The position numbers and the translations under genes were made by a program. Shown piece after piece: positions 1-24,085 of a DNA stretch of 64,000 nucleotides. Source of the stretch: Paralichthys olivaceus (Eukaryota; Chordata; Actinopteri; Pleuronectiformes; Paralichthyidae); NCBI RefSeq assembly GCF_024713975.1, contig NC_091114.1:11752001-11816000 (forward strand), written 5' to 3'. The first letter of the stretch is position 1. Each line of letters opens with the position of its first letter. The notes beneath the pieces are model-generated. The model saw only the letters and a list, made by a program, of their open reading frames with translations, was not told where the DNA came from and made no database searches.

Positions 1-1835
1 CACTACAGCTCATTTAAACCCGATCTTAGCCGGGGCCGCCCTTGTTATTATGACCAGCTCAGCTACCAGCTCTTTCAATACACTCAACCCCAACAGACTG
101 ATTTTTAAAATGTTCTCACACATAGTTTAATATTTTCCCTCATTCGACTGGATCTTACCTCCAGTTTCAAGCATCCAATAGTTTTTGCATTATCCTGCAA
201 ACTAACAAACAAACAGAACGAAAACAGAACCTCCTTGGCGGAGGTGATGAAATGTACCAGTGTAATTTCAGCATGGCCTGTTAAGTCCAAAACAAACTAA
301 TTAAATAACTCAAGGAACTATGCTCATAACATTTGGTTAAGGGGTCATATGGAGTTCACACACATCAGTGCAACATCTCATTAAGGCCGCAGTCCCCTCA
401 TTCACTCACGTTGGACCTTGTCCTGTCTGTCTCCTTTGGCTTCAGGATGTTGGCCGGATCCAATTTCAAATCAAACTATTTCTTTTTAACTTCACTAAAT
501 CCGGTTTGCACCCGGTGGAGAATTAACCACAGTAGTTATTTCTTTCCATGCTGGTTCAACACTGTAGCGTATAGTGGAAAGTTAAATGTAATTCTACTAA
601 TTGCAGGGTCTGTGAATTTTTTTTTTAGCTCGCTTTCATCACAAGGAAGCTGTGTCTACCTGTGTAATTAGCAAATTTGTTAGCGTGAGCATGTTTCTGA
701 GGTCTGCTGCCCCACGGGGCTTTAATGGGAAATTTGCTTGGTGCTATACTCATATTGGCCTCTTACCAGTTGTAGATATGACTCTGTGGTCACTTTCTTC
801 TCATATCTCCTCCTGCATATCGCTTTGGTGACACGGCAAAAGGGACTCTGCCATACAGAAATACAAAATTAGGTTTTTAATTAAGAAATGGTGTCTGGTA
901 AAATGTCACACTTATTGTGTACCATGGTCATTTTTTATAAAAAATAAAATCTAAATGATCTTTACTCAGGTATTTAGTTTTTGTTCTGTTTATGTTCGTT
1001 ATCAGTACTCACTTCAGTGGATATCTGCACATTAGCCTAACAAACTGCTGTGTGTTTTCGAGAGAGAACCATTTCTCATGTCCCTGCTGCCTGATGTGCA
1101 ACTTCAAGCAAAATATTTGATTTTGAGGTTTTTAGTTCATCGAGCGCTCGACAGCATGAGAAGGACATTAAATCACACACAGCTGCAGAAATGTCAAAGA
1201 TGTCGGGTCGAAGTCTCAGATTTATTTTCATTGTGGTCGGTGATGTAGTAACAAGTCTGGGCGACATCATAACTCCACCAAACCAGCACAAATACCCACT
1301 TTATGTCATCATCAATAAAATCACATCAAGTCAAAACTGAACTTGATCTTTATAGTCATCATATATGAAGCTGTGCTTGCACCTGACAGTTTAATAAGTA
1401 CTCAGTCATCTGAACTGTTCAAGTTCAGCCACAAGAGACGAACGTTTCACTTTCAGACCATCTCTGAATTCCATGTAATGTGATCTCATAGTATCAGACC
1501 TTATTATAGTTTAACAAGAACTGCACTGAAGTGACAAGTGTAACCGGATCACATTGTCTATAAAACTGAGGTTTTATAAGAAGTGCTATTGAACCAGCTT
1601 GTCCTCTTTAAAGACAGAGTTTACAGTTTGCAAGTTAAAAAAAGGATCTATCCAATGTATTGAAGGATATATTTTGAAAACTACAACTGGTGTTGAGATG
1701 GAAAGTGACTTTAGCAGGTAGCATGAAATGGAATTGACAACTCAATACAACATTTTTGAAGTGCTCCTAAACTAATAGGTTAATTGGTGATTGTTTACTT
1801 TAATTCCAACTGTGCTCCTGTTTCTTCTTTTACAG
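1..1835. other. dvl2 intron (5' part of gene outside window)
   Basis: There is no exon here that I can support. The first recognisable dvl2 exon begins at 1836 after a pyrimidine-rich acceptor, so this stretch is read as intron. No reading frame in it resembles the DIX domain. It holds the tail of a dispersed repeat near 100-260 and is otherwise A/T-rich unique-looking sequence. Confidence 0.7.
100..262 (+). repeat. Dispersed teleost repeat, family A, copy 1
   Basis: The end of this block reads as a 'tagtttttgcattatcctgc' core, then an aacaaacaaacag run, then 'aacctccttggcggaggt'. The same order of motifs recurs near 15265-15530, 38303-38450 (reverse), 44270-44430 and 50010-50360. The copies are diverged, which points to an old interspersed element. 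The family is familiar from percomorph genomes; I cannot name it with certainty. Confidence 0.65.
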
Positions 1836-4800
1836 TCCCAACGCCACAGGCAGTGTGGAGACTTTAGACGACCAGACCGAAACTGAGTCTGTAGTTTCTT
1901 TTAGGAGAGAGAGACCTCGCCACAGAGAAGGCATGGAGCAACACGGTGAGGAACACAACATCACAGTACACACTAAATAATGTTGCTTTAGGATGGAGCT
2001 CGAATCAAGATCTGGCATGCTCCCAACATCCAAACTCTGAATAGATTGAGATTTAATCATGGAAGCGAGGAATGCTTAAAAAAAACTGACTCCAGAAACA
2101 TGAAAATTCATGGTGTGTATCTTCCCTCCTTGTCTGCGGGGCTGCTGCTGTGGTGTCCCAGGGCCTCGTTTGAATGGCCAGAGTCGTCTGGAGCGCCATC
2201 TGGCAGGATACGAGAGCTCCAGCACAGTGATGAGCAGCGAGCTGGAAACGACCAGCTTCTGTGACTCCGAGGATGACGACACCATGAGCAGGTGAGAGGA
2301 GGGTCGACTGAGAAAGTCGTTGAATTCAGGAGATGTAATCTCTTGTTCATTTTAACTACACCACTCAGCGCTTAACTTGGCGTACATTTATAATATCCTA
2401 TGTGCTTAGTCGAAAAACAACATTTTTTGTTTATGTTTGTAATATTTAATTTTTCTAAAAAAAGATTGTTGCTTTGGCCAGCTTTAATAATATATAGAAG
2501 TTTGATCAAAACCTGATTGTTTCTGGAATATGTGGCAATATGGATCTGATGTATTTACTATTTATTTACGTTGCCAATTTAATGCTCTGGTAGCTATTTG
2601 AGTTTTTTATGTTTTCTTCTATTTAACTGCTCAAGAATCCCCAGTTAGCCTCCTCATTATCTTGATGGGTTTCAGATACAAATAGCAACACAAAACGGGG
2701 ACACAGAAACACGCCTGTAAAAGTTTTACGTCTGACCTCTCACCTCCTGTTGACCCTTGAACTTGTAGGTTCAGTAGTGCAACAGAGCAGAGCACAGCCT
2801 CCAGGCTTCTCAAGCGGCACCGCCGACGCAGGAAACAGCGCCCTCCGCGCCTGGAGAGGGTATGTACATATGCTTTACATTTCTCTCATACGTTTGCCTT
2901 TGTCAACTCTTCATGTAGTTGTGTGACTGCCCCCTGCTGTTCCACGGCTGTCAGATGTATGTCAGTAGTAAGCAAATTTCATGGTGGAATTTTGTGCTTT
3001 TCATCTCCAGGCCTCCTCCTTCAGCAGCGTGACAGACTCCACCATGTCCTTGAACATCATCACCGTCACTCTCAACATGGGTCTGTGAACTCCTTATCCA
3101 TTCTAGTTGGTTTGCCAAATATTTTACTTTTTAATCAGAAAATTTGTTTAGACTTGTGAGTCAAGTGCTGCACTACACTTTCTTTTGACAAATGTCAAAT
3201 TAACATTTTTCTAATTCCTCAATAATATAGAGAAGTACAACTTCTTGGGCATCAGTATTGTGGGTCAGAGCAATGAAAGAGGTGACGGAGGCATCTACAT
3301 TGGTTCCATCATGAAGGGAGGAGCGGTGGCTGCTGATGGACGCATTGAACCTGGTGACATGCTGCTGCAGGTGAGCGCGACTTAGGCCTTTCCCTTAATG
3401 AAATCCTATTTTTACGTCTTTTTCAGTTTTTGCATGCACCACCTTTCCAAAGGTTGAGCTTTATGTTTTTTAAATTCAAACTAAAGACCATCCTGCAATG
3501 GGATCACACCAGCCACACTGACCGCCAACATGTTTACTCACTGACCCATGAGAACTCTGAGTAGTTATTTCTACATTATTATACAAGTGCTCATGGGTTT
3601 GACTTTACACATTTTCAAACTCTAGACTGTTGTGACTGGTAAAAAAAAAAGTAGAGGTCAAATCTGTTTCTTATGCTTTTTCTCAAGGTGAACGACATTA
3701 ACTTTGAAAACATGAGTAACGACGATGCAGTACGAGTACTGAGAGAGATTGTACACAAGCCTGGGTGAGTTCCTGCTCTCCTATATTGAATGTGATCAGA
3801 CCACAGTCGACATGATTGTAAACAGATTTTTAACTTGGAGGAGTTTTGTTTTTCCTTTTGGTGTTTTCCAGACCCATTATCCTCACAGTGGCTAAGTGCT
3901 GGGACCCCTCTCCTCAGGGCTACTTCACTCTGCCTCGCAGTGAGTACCACACTGCCTCGCACACACCGAAATACCAATTTTCCTGTTATTGATGTCGGTG
4001 CCAGTGAGTTTCCTAATCTCTTCTCTACCCTTGTAGATGAACCGATCCGACCCATTGACCCAGCAGCGTGGGTCAGCCATTCTGTGGCTATGACCGGGGT
4101 CTACCCTCCCTACCCAGGCAGCTCCTCCCTCAGCACCATCACTTCCTCCTCCTCTGTCACTGAGACCGAACGTGAGAGCCTCTTTTAATATTCATCTCAT
4201 TCTCTGTGCGCGCTGTAACCGACCTCCCCTCTTTATTCTCAGCTCTTTCACAGCCACAGAATCTTCTCATAAAACTATATCCAATGCCAAACTGAGCCAA
4301 GTTCCTTTGTTAGTCTGTCAATGGTTTCAGCTTGAATGATGGTCGTTATTGTAAAGTATCTTTTTCCTTCCTTACTGTTTCTTTCTTCCATCTTTTTCTT
4401 GTAATGACATTGGCACAGGACTCGTCTTTCACATCTGTTTTTCTACTTTTCCGCTGACGCCGCTGTGACGTGATGTGATAAATGATGTCTCCTGCTTTTG
4501 ATCTTCTCTTCAAAGTTCCACTCCTCGCCGTCTTGTTTTGACCCAGTTCTGATTTCATCTCTCCATCACTCTTTCATTTATCCTTGCACATCTGCACTTC
4601 TTCCTCTTCAGATTTCCTAAAGTGCTCCTCCCTCTCTTCTTCCAGGTTTTGACGACTTCAACTTATCACTACACTCTGACATGGCTTCAGTTGCGAAAGC
4701 CATGGCCTCACCGGAGTCTGGTCTGGAGGTCAGGGACCGCATGTGGCTAAAAATCACCATCCCCAATGCTTTCCTCGGTAAGACAAAAAAGGGTGGGGGC

Positions 4801-7800
4801 AAAGAAGGCAAAAAAGAGAGGACATTAACTTCACGAACGCTCTGTGCTTCGAAAAATTTTACAGGGCAGCCATTATGTTCACAGAATTGAAGCCGTGTGA
4901 CTTGTGGGAGGGAAAAAAACCTCAAGAACTAATGCGAGCGCCTGTTTTGACTGAAAACTTCTGTTAAATTGGAATCACCTGCAACAGAATCACAGGGGGT
5001 TTACGCATTTTGTTTTGAGTTGGATGCAAAGTCTGATTTTGCATGCATTTTCATTCTTAATCCAGCAGCTCAACGTTGATCAGTGGGCAGATCATATATA
5101 TTCTTTGAGAATGTCAGAGGTGTTAATTCAGCTGCTCGTTTGGAGGCTTTGTTGTGTCAGTAAAATTTGGATGATGCCAAATTCTCTTTGAACAAGTTGC
5201 ATGGTTACAGACTTTACTCACATTTTATTATCACAGAATAAAGTATCGTGGGAGCAACAGACTTAAACTGCCACTTAGTGCATTGAAATAATACTGTTTT
5301 CACTGCCTGAGAACAGACTGAGGAGGTTGTGTTTCATATTTTTGTGATGTGATCCTAGATTTGATCACCCAAATCTGATTTGTACTGCTACTTATTAACT
5401 GAGTAGAGCAGATTTTTGCATTTGTTTCTCTTGGATGTTGCTCTCTGCTGCTGAACTTGTGCTGCATTGCATATTAAGTACAGGGTTACCCCCTTTTCAT
5501 CGAATTGTACGGTTCGTTCTCGTTACTACTGTTTCTATCTTATTTGCTTCTCGCAGAGATTCATTCAGTTCATTTTATTACACTTTTACGATGAAATTTT
5601 AGTTTCATTTTAGAAGGGGGATATCAGAAGATGAGGATGCCACCTATCTTAAAAATGACCAATATGGAACACGATGCTGGGTTATACTTCAGTACTGTAT
5701 AGGATTTACAAATAACTAAATACTTTGTACTTCTGACTCATCAGCACTACTTTATCGGAAGTATCAGGAAATATATTGTACAAGAAATGTAAGATTCTAT
5801 TCTGAAGAAAGAACCACACAGACTCCTTTGTAGAGGAGGAAACGTTTGGTAGTGGTTGCCTGCGATTGGATGACACAATACCAAAACTTAAGTAGTAGTT
5901 TAGATAATGATGACATTTCCAAGATTTTTGATACCCATTTCAATACCATGTCAAAAAACAACAATAAATCCCATTCACACACACTCCTTTATAAAAATAT
6001 TTGAACAGACAAAAAACTTTATTCTTGCAGTATTATTACATTGAGTTCTCCGATTTCCTTTCTTCCATTTGACCCTCATACTCTGTCATCAACTATGTAT
6101 GTGTTAAAATAACTATATCAAAATAACTTGTGTGGTGGAAACATTTCCTTTGGTTGATGAGTGAACTTCTCTCCTCTTTTCTACCCTGTCTCTGTTTCCA
6201 CCAGGCTCAGATGTGGTGGAGTGGCTCTTCCATCACATCGAGGGATTCCAGGACCGCCGTGAAGCCAGGAAGTACGCCAGCAACCTACTGAAGGCCGGCT
6301 TCATTCGACACACCGTCAACAAGATCACCTTCTCTGAACAGTGCTACTACGTGTTCGGAGACTTAAGCGACTGTGAGAACTGTGAGTTACAGACCGGCTG
6401 AGATCAATCTGCTGAGTGTTGGATCTTATTCACATTCTGCACACAGGCCTGTTGAGGCCACGCTGGCAGTTGCAGGGTTCAATCTTGTGACATTTCAGTT
6501 ATAGAACGATTTAAATTTTATTTTGTGCCATCTCCAAAAAACATTTGATAACAACTAAGGAACAAGACATTATTGATTATTTTAATGCAGTCTGACTTAA
6601 CTAGTTTCTAATGTATGTGAATGATACATATATTCAAGTGTAACATGGTTGAAAAAAGGAGGTGATAATGAAATGTAATGAGCATCTTTTAAGGAACATG
6701 TCTCTGCAGAATTAATATAATCTCTTTCATCTCCCACCCAGACATGGCCAATCTGTCCCTGAACGACAATGATGGCTCCAGCGGGGCCTCAGACCAGGAC
6801 ACTTTGGCCCCCCTGCCACTCCCTGGGGCCTCCCCGTGGCCCATGATGCACACCTTCCCCTATCAGCCCTACCCTACACATCCCTACTCGAGCCAGCCGC
6901 CTCCGTACCACGAGCTCACCAGCTACAGCTACGCCCCCGGCAGCACCGGCAGCCAGCACAGTGAAGGTGAGAACAATCTGATCAGCTGAGACACATGATG
7001 CATGTTAAGTTCTTGGATTTCCTTCCCTAACTACATTTCTGAAGTCCTCTGTGCTTCTTGATGGTGGTATCAGGATTCTTTATAAAACACACTGTTGAGT
7101 TGCAGTTGTAAATTTGTAGGATGTAGTTGTCATTTGCTAAAAATGTTGTGTTGTAACAAACCCAGAAGAAGAATAGATAAGTGGATCTTCTGAAAAAGAT
7201 AATATTCAGTTTTTGGCTTTTTGCTGTTAAGCAGCTGTGTTTGAGTTAAGAATTGTTAAGTTTATATGGTTGCAGCTGTATTTCAAAGTATTTCTTTCTA
7301 AAAAAAATGTTTTCTGTCTGACCTCAGGGAGCCGAAGCAGTGGATCGACAAGAAGCGAAGGCGAGCGCCGTCGCAGCAGTAAAGGTCCCGGCAGCACTGT
7401 GGGTGGAGGGGAGAAATCTCCCTCTGCCGGTGGCGGAGAAGGTGGTGGGGCCGACTCGCGCTCAGGCAGCGGCAGCGAATCAGAGTACTCCACCCGCAGC
7501 AGCCTGCGGCGAGGCCACGGTTCTGCTGCCCCCAGTGAGCACAGCCACGCCTCCTCTCAGCGCTCGCATCATCACCGTATCCCCCAACCCCCCCACATGT
7601 CTCCCTACCCACCGGGCATCCTGCCCTACAACCCCATGATGGTGATGATGGTGCCGCAGCACCCGCACGCGGCCATGGCAGCCGCTCACGCTCTCCCTCA
7701 CGCGCAGGCGCTGCCCACAGCCCCCATGCACCCAGCTTTACCTCCGCCCCCTTCCTCCACTCCGGGGGGACCTCCCGGCGCCCCGCCCACCCGTGACCTC

Positions 7801-7890
7801 GGCTCGGTACCGCCAGAGCTGACGGCATCACGCCAGTCATTCCATCTGGCCATGGGCAACCCCAGCGAGTTCTTTGTGGATGTCATGTAG
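1836..7890 (+). CDS. dvl2: Dishevelled segment polarity protein 2 (5' partial)
   Basis: Cytoplasmic scaffold that passes Frizzled signals to canonical Wnt and planar-polarity branches. Exons: 1836-1945, 2162-2291, 2769-2859, 3011-3080, 3231-3370, 3688-3764, 3872-3939, 4037-4171, 4646-4777, 6205-6381, 6742-6966, 7328-7890. They join in one frame to 638 residues plus a split codon and a TAG stop. The order seen is: acidic/Ser-rich linker ([26 protein letters not shown]), a basic patch ([16 protein letters not shown]), the PDZ domain ([22 protein letters not shown] in exon 5), the DEP domain ([16 protein letters not shown] through [11 protein letters not shown]), then a Pro/His/Ser-rich tail ending SEFFVDVM as in vertebrate Dvl. 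The linker and tail match human DVL2 better than DVL1 or DVL3. The DIX domain, roughly the first 100 residues, must be encoded upstream of the window. High confidence in family, good in paralogue. Confidence 0.95.
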
Positions 7891-9035
7891 TTGTTCAGTC
7901 TGTGTTGAGTGACAATTCATGTGAAGTTAGTGTACGGTTCCCACTTGTTTTGACAAGGATCTGGTGGTAGCCTGTTGAGCTCACAAGTGCCTATTGGATG
8001 AGGGGCGCTTGTTACAAATTTGGTGAAAACAGGGTTTAACATTGACAAAGAAAATATGACAAAATTAGAGTATAATTAATGGTCAGAACAGATGCATTCA
8101 CAACATCTAGTCTCTCATTCTAAATCATTAAATAACTCCGAAATCTACAAAGACCAGTTCTGTTTTTAATCCCTGCACTGAGCTTGTTGGAGCAAACTCT
8201 CAGTAAAGTTTTTGAGTGCCTGCCAGAGCTGCTTAGCACTCTGCTTTTTTCAATTCCAAATATATTTTAGGAGGGTGAGCACCTTCACAAATCAGCCGTT
8301 TATGTCAGAGCAGCCCATCCAGGAAGCGCACAGACCACAGTTTAACACTAGAGGGCGCCCAGCACACCATGTACTTGAAAAGGATTCAATCCTGTACATA
8401 AATCTGGATCATAACGCCAGAGTCGTTGGCGGCACAGGAGTATATCAAGTGCCTTACTCATCTTTACACTCCAAGTACATAGAAACACCTCCTCTTGTTC
8501 CAGCATTGTTTGACAATGAACTTTCTGTATATATCTACTACTCCAATGTAAATGCAATAATACAGAACAGCAAGCTCTAATGTGAAAAAGAAAATAGGTC
8601 CAAATATGTCAGGTGAACTTGTGTTTAGTAATCACTGTCTAGGCCTAGTCAAATAAACGCGTATTGTGAGGAGTGCTATGGTTTGTGGTCTGGGACTGTA
8701 GAGGCTTTACGGTACTAGTCAGTGAAGATAAGATACTGAAAGCGGTACTTTTTGATTACATACAGAGTACATCTTAAGTAACTGTGATCCAAATGCCCCC
8801 AGCTCCTCATGCTTATTTTTATGTTACTGACTCGCATTATTCGCCTATTTCATTTTTGTATGAGTGACTATATAAATCATTTGTAACCCAACTATTAAGG
8901 TGCTAATGAAGAGTCAACATTTAAAAAAAAAAAAAAAAAGAAAGAAAGGATGACATTTTGACAGTGTCACATTGTTTGATTTCATATTGCCACCTCTGTT
9001 TGTGTATTTGAGAATAAATTTGATACTCGCATTCT
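7891..9035 (+). other. dvl2: dvl2 3' untranslated region (inferred)
   Basis: Non-coding sequence after the dvl2 stop. An AATAAA at 9013-9018 is the likely poly(A) signal, preceded by an A-tract near 8922-8947. A 122-codon open frame at 8212-8580 has no protein-like character and I do not treat it as a gene. The end point is inferred, not observed. Confidence 0.5.
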
Positions 9036-10037
9036 GGTCAGACTTGAGTTTGTAAAACATATGAACCTCTCACACAACCAGATAAATGGAAACACAGGTT
9101 AGTTATCAAGGTCTTCGGCGGTTTGCTGTTACTCTCGGTTCTTGTTGCAACTGACCAATCAGGGTCGTGGAAAATGACCAGAAACTCTCTAAGCATTACA
9201 TTAAAATAATAGGATAGGGTGTGTATTGAGTTCATTTTGGAAAAGATGCACAAATTTCCAACTTTGTGACAAAACAGGAGGATTTATTCAGTGTAGTCGA
9301 AAATAACAACTCATCAATACCTAATGGTCACTACAAGGTTTAATGATTCAAAGTGTAACTGCACAACATTTGTCCTAATTTAAGGAACCAGTGCACGAAG
9401 CGTTTTGACTTTCATTATCACCTGTTTACATTTCTATTATGGTTCATTGTTATTTTTCACTTTAATAACTTTGTAAATCAACCTTCATCTTTAAAGACCT
9501 CTCTGAAAATCCAAATTGTGATAATTAATAAAAATGCCCAACATGAATCTCACATAACATGAATCTACTGAGAACTGTGACTTTGTGATGTGAAGATTTC
9601 TATCAGGTTAAGATACCTGCATGTTACCTATTCTGGAAGTTGAATCAAGAGGACGTTGACCCTCGATGTAGATGTGAGGTTAATGATTGTTAAATAAAAC
9701 TGGGATGGGACGTTTGATCAATAATAATTAACCAATTTCAATAATTTGTTCAGTTTGGGATCCGTAATGGCAGAATTTTATGTACACAAATATTAATATT
9801 TAAAGGTTTGTCCAACTTTAAAACTACTGGGGAGAAGAAGGACAAAGTCACAGAACATGAGGTACAGTATATATTGTCAATATGTGGAATAACTACAATA
9901 AGTATTACTCCCACTTATTTATGTTTGCGCTATATTTATATATGTTAAAGTAAATTAATTGTTGAAGTTGTCTGTTAAATGACGTAGTGGCTTTTTAAAA
10001 TGTATTTTGGTTCGGTAGACTTGGACCACCCCCGTAC
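9036..10037. other. Intergenic, dvl2 to acadvl
   Basis: A/T-rich spacer of about 1 kb between the likely dvl2 poly(A) site and the acadvl promoter. I see no gene, RNA or clear repeat in it. Confidence 0.5.
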
Positions 10038-10062
10038 ACTACATATCCCAGGGAGCACCGCG
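10038..10062 (+). promoter_or_regulatory. ZNF143/Staf-type site in acadvl promoter
   Basis: The string ACTACATATCCCAG followed by GGAGCACCGCG agrees with the long ZNF143/Staf motif (ACTACAATTCCCAG plus a GCG-containing 3' half). It lies 316 bp before the acadvl start codon, at the shift from A/T-rich spacer to GC-richer sequence, as expected for a housekeeping TATA-less promoter. Assignment is by eye only. Confidence 0.6.
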
Positions 10063-10064
10063 GT

Positions 10065-10377
10065 CGCCACTCTACAGTAGAGGAGTTCTTTTGAGGGGAA
10101 TCGAACAGTCGACTCCCGTCAGGACCTTGAGGACGTGAAATAACTTGAGCAGGTACTTTACACATATTTGTTTTCGTTTCGCGACCGAAGGAATTAAACC
10201 ATTCAAACCGACACCAGCCGCTTTTTGTGCGAGGAGTCAGAAAACGTTACGTAGCCTTCCTGCGCACCGCGTTAGCCGTTAGCTAACCTACACTAGCCGC
10301 TAGCTAGCAACCGGTGTGTTATCGAGCTAACTAGCTTGTGTTTGCCTTCACAGAAGAATAACAACACATCAATAACC
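10065..10377 (+). other. acadvl: acadvl 5' untranslated region (inferred)
   Basis: GC-richer sequence leading to the start codon. A possible donor (GAGCAG|GTACTT, 10152/10153) and an acceptor (tttgccttcacag ending 10353) suggest a non-coding first exon and a 201-bp intron, with the ATG exon starting at 10354. An unspliced leader is equally possible. A CTAGC/GCTAAC-rich stretch lies at 10268-10335. Confidence 0.4.
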
Positions 10378-21346
<10,969 letters not shown>

Positions 21347-23190
21347 ACGCACAATGCTCTGTTTATTTTTTTACCCCTCAAATCTCAGCAGGTACTTTGT
21401 CAGATGTGCCAGATTCTCTCACACTTGATCAAATTTATATTCATCATTGCTCCACTCATCATATCTGTATTTATTTCAGGCTTTTATCCAAAGCGCCTTT
21501 GGCCGATTTACCTCTCATTCTCACACACACCCACTCATGTACATAAGGCAAGAGCATTTAGTCTTGCTCAAGGGTACTGACATGTGGACTGCAAAGGTGG
21601 GGGTCAAACCTCATGATCCCATCTGTACGATTAAGCATTAATGAAGATGCATCTGCAACCTCATAATTTTTATACAAGAGTCATTGTTTTTGAACTTGAG
21701 TTTGGTTCAGCACACTGTAGCTGCTTTCAGACACTCACTGTGGGCTGGACAATTATCTGACGTTTCCCAGGGGGTTATGTACATGAGAATGAGAATGTTA
21801 ATGAGAATTCAAATGTCTCACTCAGTACGAATATTTTCTGGAACTTTTCGTGGCAGGCCCTTTGGAAAATGTCCGGAAAATATCTTAACCATGTGAGAAT
21901 GCAGCAGGAACATTTCTTCAAAAGTCACAACGAGCATCACGTTGATGATGTTTCGTGCAAAGGACGCAAAATTGTAAGAATACAAATATCTCAGGATGAA
22001 AAAAGAGCTGTCATGCACGTAAAAGATGCTGACGAGGATGTCAACCTGGAAAGACCACGAGAGCTTTTGGCGATAAGGGCCATAACAGATGTCGATGTGC
22101 TGTAAACAAAAACACTGCGCTTTTCTCAGCGGAATTTACACATCATGTCCAGCCTCCTTCGTGCTCTTCCCAGGCACCACGCCTCGCCTGAACGTTCCTC
22201 AAGTTCTCTTGTTGCTGTGAACGTGTCTGACTCAGACAATTTCCTGCTGCGTTCTTCATATGTGAAAGATATGTCTGTGTTATCTGGATCGTCATCAGGT
22301 TGGAGCCCTATCTTAACACCTGGTGCAAAGCGGTGCTCAGAGCGACTCAAATTTCTTTGCTCGTTTCAGACCGACCAGTTGGTCATTTAGTTTCCCCGTC
22401 CAGCTGCCATGTTGTTTAAATGGCAAAAACAACCAGTGTATTGAGGCAGTGATATGCAAAGGTGCAATTAACCAACAAAACCTTGTCTGAAGTCAGTGAT
22501 GCTGTACTTTTGTGTTACTGTAATCTTAAGGACACATGATAGAAACAGATAGAAGCATGATGGAGTAAATTCACCGCATAGCAGAAGCTGACTGTCAGAT
22601 TGCATTTAATCTGGTGAAAAATGAAATCATGGTGTTATGTTTGTTTGATTACTAAACAACAATGCAACTTTGAGATTAGAAAGCTTTGAACTAATCTGTT
22701 TTAATGTATACTCAACGGGGCTTTAAGGATCAAACTTTTCCTTTTGACTTTGTACACTTGTTTGCATTGTGTTGCATTGTACATACAGTATAACAGAGTG
22801 GCGTTCATGTACTTTAATGGTCTTCTGCACGTGTAAGAAGCCTTTGCCTTTTGCTCCACAGATGCTGTTTGAGGTTCCTGTTATGACTTGAGGTTAGACA
22901 CATTCTTTACTTCCGTCACACAGTGTTTCAGAAGTACACTGTCTCTGCTGAAGGTGACCGGTATCATTAACTGTAAATAGATATCTGTTGCAGCTCGAAC
23001 TGTATCTGTACAGGATCCACAAAAGATCTGCTCAGTGTTTGTATTGTGACAAAGCTGCTGTTTGATATGAACACATGCACCAGATGATTGATGAGAGGGG
23101 TGGTGATGTTTGTGCAGATCTGCTTTGAGCTTTGTGACATAACGACACACTTCTATTGGGATTAATAAATAAAATGGCCATTAACCTGAC
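21347..23190 (+). other. acadvl: acadvl 3' untranslated region (inferred)
   Basis: No further exon follows the TAA at 21346. Overlapping AATAAA hexamers at 23164-23173 are the best poly(A) signal, giving a UTR of about 1.8 kb. It includes a retroposon fragment (21475-21625). An earlier, unseen poly(A) site cannot be excluded. Confidence 0.45.
21475..21625 (+). repeat. Common fish retroposon fragment in acadvl 3' region
   Basis: Contains 'tttatccaaagcgcctttgg' and 'tcttgctcaagggtactgac', the diverged forms of two phrases found together in a widespread teleost repeat ('tttatccaaagcgacttaca ... cttgcccaagggtac'). Confidence 0.6.
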
Positions 23191-23894
23191 ATCTGTATGG
23201 ATTCTAATTTATACTTAATAAACATATCTTTAGTTTGGCCTTTGCCTGAACTGAGATATAGTAATGTCCTGGTACTTGTTACTGATATTGTCATATCAGT
23301 GAATGTGGCTTTGACAGAAAAAAACTTGAATGACTTTTAAGCTCTTATTTACAACCTTTAAAAAGTGTATTAAATATCGAACCCAAAAAAAAGTCCTTGT
23401 CACCCTCCCGCTTCTCCCCCACACTTCTTCCTGCCAGACTTACTTCCTGTTTCTTCTGTATTTATTATTATCTGCAGTTTGTTTTCACTTCTGCAGCCCC
23501 GGACTCTTCCAACTCAACGCTCTTTACAGGAATCCCAGCAAGTGCTCCGCCACCACATAGCTGCTGTGGTATCTGTGTAGCTGTAGAACTAAAAACAGGA
23601 ACTCGCTCCTGCACTTTTACACACTTGTTAAGTGTCGCTGCCACGCGATGTGGATGTTGCTGAGCCAGTGCATCAGGAGCCGTGTGGTTAAAATGTTGTG
23701 AATTCCCCCGTCTAACTGAAAGTGTGCGTGACAGACTGCAACTCAGCCACAAAATGACCAAGATGGCAGACTGTTTGCAGCATGTGGGGAATGGAAATAT
23801 TGAAGTGGATCAAGGCCATTAGAGTTAGAGATCTTTCTTTTTTTTATATGCACATGGTAAAGAACACATGGAAACAACATTTTTGCTCCATCGC

Positions 23895-24085
23895 AGTCAA
23901 ATGATGCCAGACTGTTTGTAGCCAAGAGGTCTGAGAGGTTGACTTGTGAGCTGAAGACTTTTAGGTTTAAATCCCTGGACCAGCCAGGCAAATTCACAGT
24001 AAGAGAAGTAACTAGTTGAACCACACTCTGCTCCGCTGTTAGTCCATGTGTCCTTGTGATTCGTCCAAACATAACGTTGCTGTAC
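23895..24085 (+). repeat. tRNA-derived SINE-like sequence
   Basis: The block has a box-B-like 'ggtttaaatccctgg' about 35 bp after an A-box-like 'gtctgagaggttgacttgtg', the spacing expected of a tRNA-related SINE head, followed by an unrelated body. It lies between acadvl and the GPCR gene. It is diverged and not a functional tRNA. Confidence 0.5.

Noticed and set aside
1-1835. DIX domain exons of dvl2 inside the window
   Set aside because: No frame in this stretch matches the DIX domain; they must lie upstream.
8212-8580. 122-codon frame after dvl2
   Set aside because: Lies before the likely poly(A) signal; composition unlike the neighbouring coding exons and no recognisable motif.
23895-24085. 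Possible functional tRNA
   Set aside because: Box-B-like sequence present, but no acceptor stem or anticodon arm pairs; better read as an old SINE head.
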